Source: Sphingobium sp. TKS
Lineage (GTDB): Bacteria; Pseudomonadota; Alphaproteobacteria; Sphingomonadales; Sphingomonadaceae
Direction of reading: 5' to 3'
DNA: 64,000 nt
Assembly (NCBI RefSeq): GCF_001563265.1
Contig: NZ_CP005085.1
Span: 248,001-312,000 of the forward strand
The stretch's first letter is position 1. Each line of letters starts with the position of its first letter. The translations under genes were made by a program, and so were the position numbers. Of the stretch, positions 63,104-64,000 are shown piece after piece. Below the pieces are notes generated by a model that made no database searches, was not told where the DNA came from, and worked only from the letters and a program-made list of their open reading frames with translations.

Positions 63104-64000
63104 GCAAGCGCTCGATCTTCGACGAGGTCATCGCTAACGCCACGGCCGATCAGGCTGATGGCGGGGGCGACCAGGAAGGCGCTGTTGCATCACGCGCGCG
63201 CAAACCGATGAACTTTGCGGCGCGTCGGCTGGACACTTTTGAAGAAGCAGCGAAACTCCTCAAGAAGCCGGCCATTTCGCTCAAGCCGGACGAGGTTTCC
63301 ATCTGGCCAGGCAACGCCCGGGATTACGCGGCTCTCACCGAAGAGCGGGTCAGAACCCTGATTGACTCGCTCGTTGCCGAAAACGGGAACCGGATACCGG
63401 TGATCGTGCGTCCGACACCCAATGGCGAGAAGCGCTACGAGCTGGTGACCGGCACCCGGCGCCACTGGGCGGTGGCCTGGCTGAACGCCAATGACCATCC
63501 CGAGATCAGCCTTTACGCCTCGATCGAGGATTTGACCGATGAGGCCGCTTTCCGGGTCGCCGACATCGAAAACCGCGAGCGCGAGGACATTTCTGACTAT
63601 GAGCGCGCGATCAATTACAAGGAAGCGTTGCATGCCCATTATGGCGGCGTACAGCGACGGATGTCGGAACGGCTAAAGCTCAGTCCTGGAACATTGTCGC
63701 GCTATATCGCGCTGTCCGAAATGCCCAGAACCATCGTGGCGGCATTCGGGTCACCCCGCGACCTGACGCTCCATTTTGCCAAGCCCCTCCTGCCCCTGAT
63801 GGACGACCGCGAGAAGCTTGCTCGCATGGAACAAGCCGCAAGCGCGCTTTCGGAGGAGCAGAGCCTCAAGCAAAGCTTCGATGAAGCGGTCATTCCTGCT
63901 GGCGAAGTGGTTGCGCGCCTATTGTCGGCAGCGAACGACACGCAGGCTCGGGCGAGGCGGCAGAAGCAGGCTTTGTGCACATCCTTCGGGCGGGAGTTCG
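63100..64000 (+). CDS. parB: ParB-family partition protein (partial, runs off right edge)
   Basis: Starts at the ATGA overlap with parA and is open to the end of the window (300 residues). A ParB nuclease-like domain is seen (IWPGNARDY, then RIPVIVRPT and VTGTRRHWAVAWL), followed by ENREREDISDYERAINYK and an HTH (RMSERLKLSPGTLSRYIALS). It should bind parS and stimulate ParA. The C-terminal dimer domain lies beyond the window. Confidence 0.9.
   Translation, partial: MSKRSIFDEVIANATADQADGGGDQEGAVASRARKPMNFAARRLDTFEEAAKLLKKPAISLKPDEVSIWPGNARDYAALTEERVRTLIDSLVAENGNRIPVIVRPTPNGEKRYELVTGTRRHWAVAWLNANDHPEISLYASIEDLTDEAAFRVADIENREREDISDYERAINYKEALHAHYGGVQRRMSERLKLSPGTLSRYIALSEMPRTIVAAFGSPRDLTLHFAKPLLPLMDDREKLARMEQAASALSEEQSLKQSFDEAVIPAGEVVARLLSAANDTQARARRQKQALCTSFGREF

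Overview
The window looks like part of a large plasmid or chromid of a sphingomonad-type alphaproteobacterium. The signs are high GC, a parA-parB pair at the right end, three toxin-antitoxin-type modules, a TonB receptor with a PepSY partner, a TorF-type porin and glycine-rich autotransporters. The genus cannot be fixed from sequence reading alone. Genes are identified from family motifs recalled from memory; no database search was run.

Left part (1-13.4 kb). A partial ABC-type exporter with a decayed nucleotide-binding domain runs off the left edge. It is followed by an ietA/ietS AAA-ATPase plus subtilase pair, a complete His-Xaa-Ser peptide-modification operon (hxsA-D-B-C), a broken gene, and an iron-type operon (PepSY membrane protein, small membrane protein, TonB-dependent receptor) behind a Fur-like palindrome.

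Middle part (13.4-31.3 kb). A fluoride riboswitch precedes a CLC-type fluoride antiporter fused to a DUF190 domain. Next come a lipoprotein, a three-gene cluster (nitrilase-fold protein, winged-helix protein, SecB-like protein) that may be an undescribed system, a NUDIX-like pair, an HtrA/DegP protease, brnT/brnA, a truncated LuxR-type regulator, a TorF-like porin, an SLC13-type transporter and a RES/Xre toxin-antitoxin pair.

Right part (31.3-61.4 kb). Two very large autotransporters lie head to tail on the minus strand. The upstream one is about 7,170 residues with about 104 tandem copies of a 62-residue glycine-rich unit. The downstream one is 2,174 residues with a 112-residue repeat. Upstream of the giant gene, on the same strand, is a sequence matching the cyclic-di-GMP-I (GEMM-I) riboswitch, whose closing stem contains the ribosome binding site of a 50-residue leader ORF. 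The arrangement suggests that a biofilm or surface-adhesion locus is switched by cyclic-di-GMP. A SapC-family gene sits just upstream with its own terminator-like hairpin.

Right end (61.4-64 kb). parA (type Ia with an N-terminal helix-turn-helix) and a partial parB follow a pair of 13-bp direct repeats, supporting plasmid maintenance of the segment.
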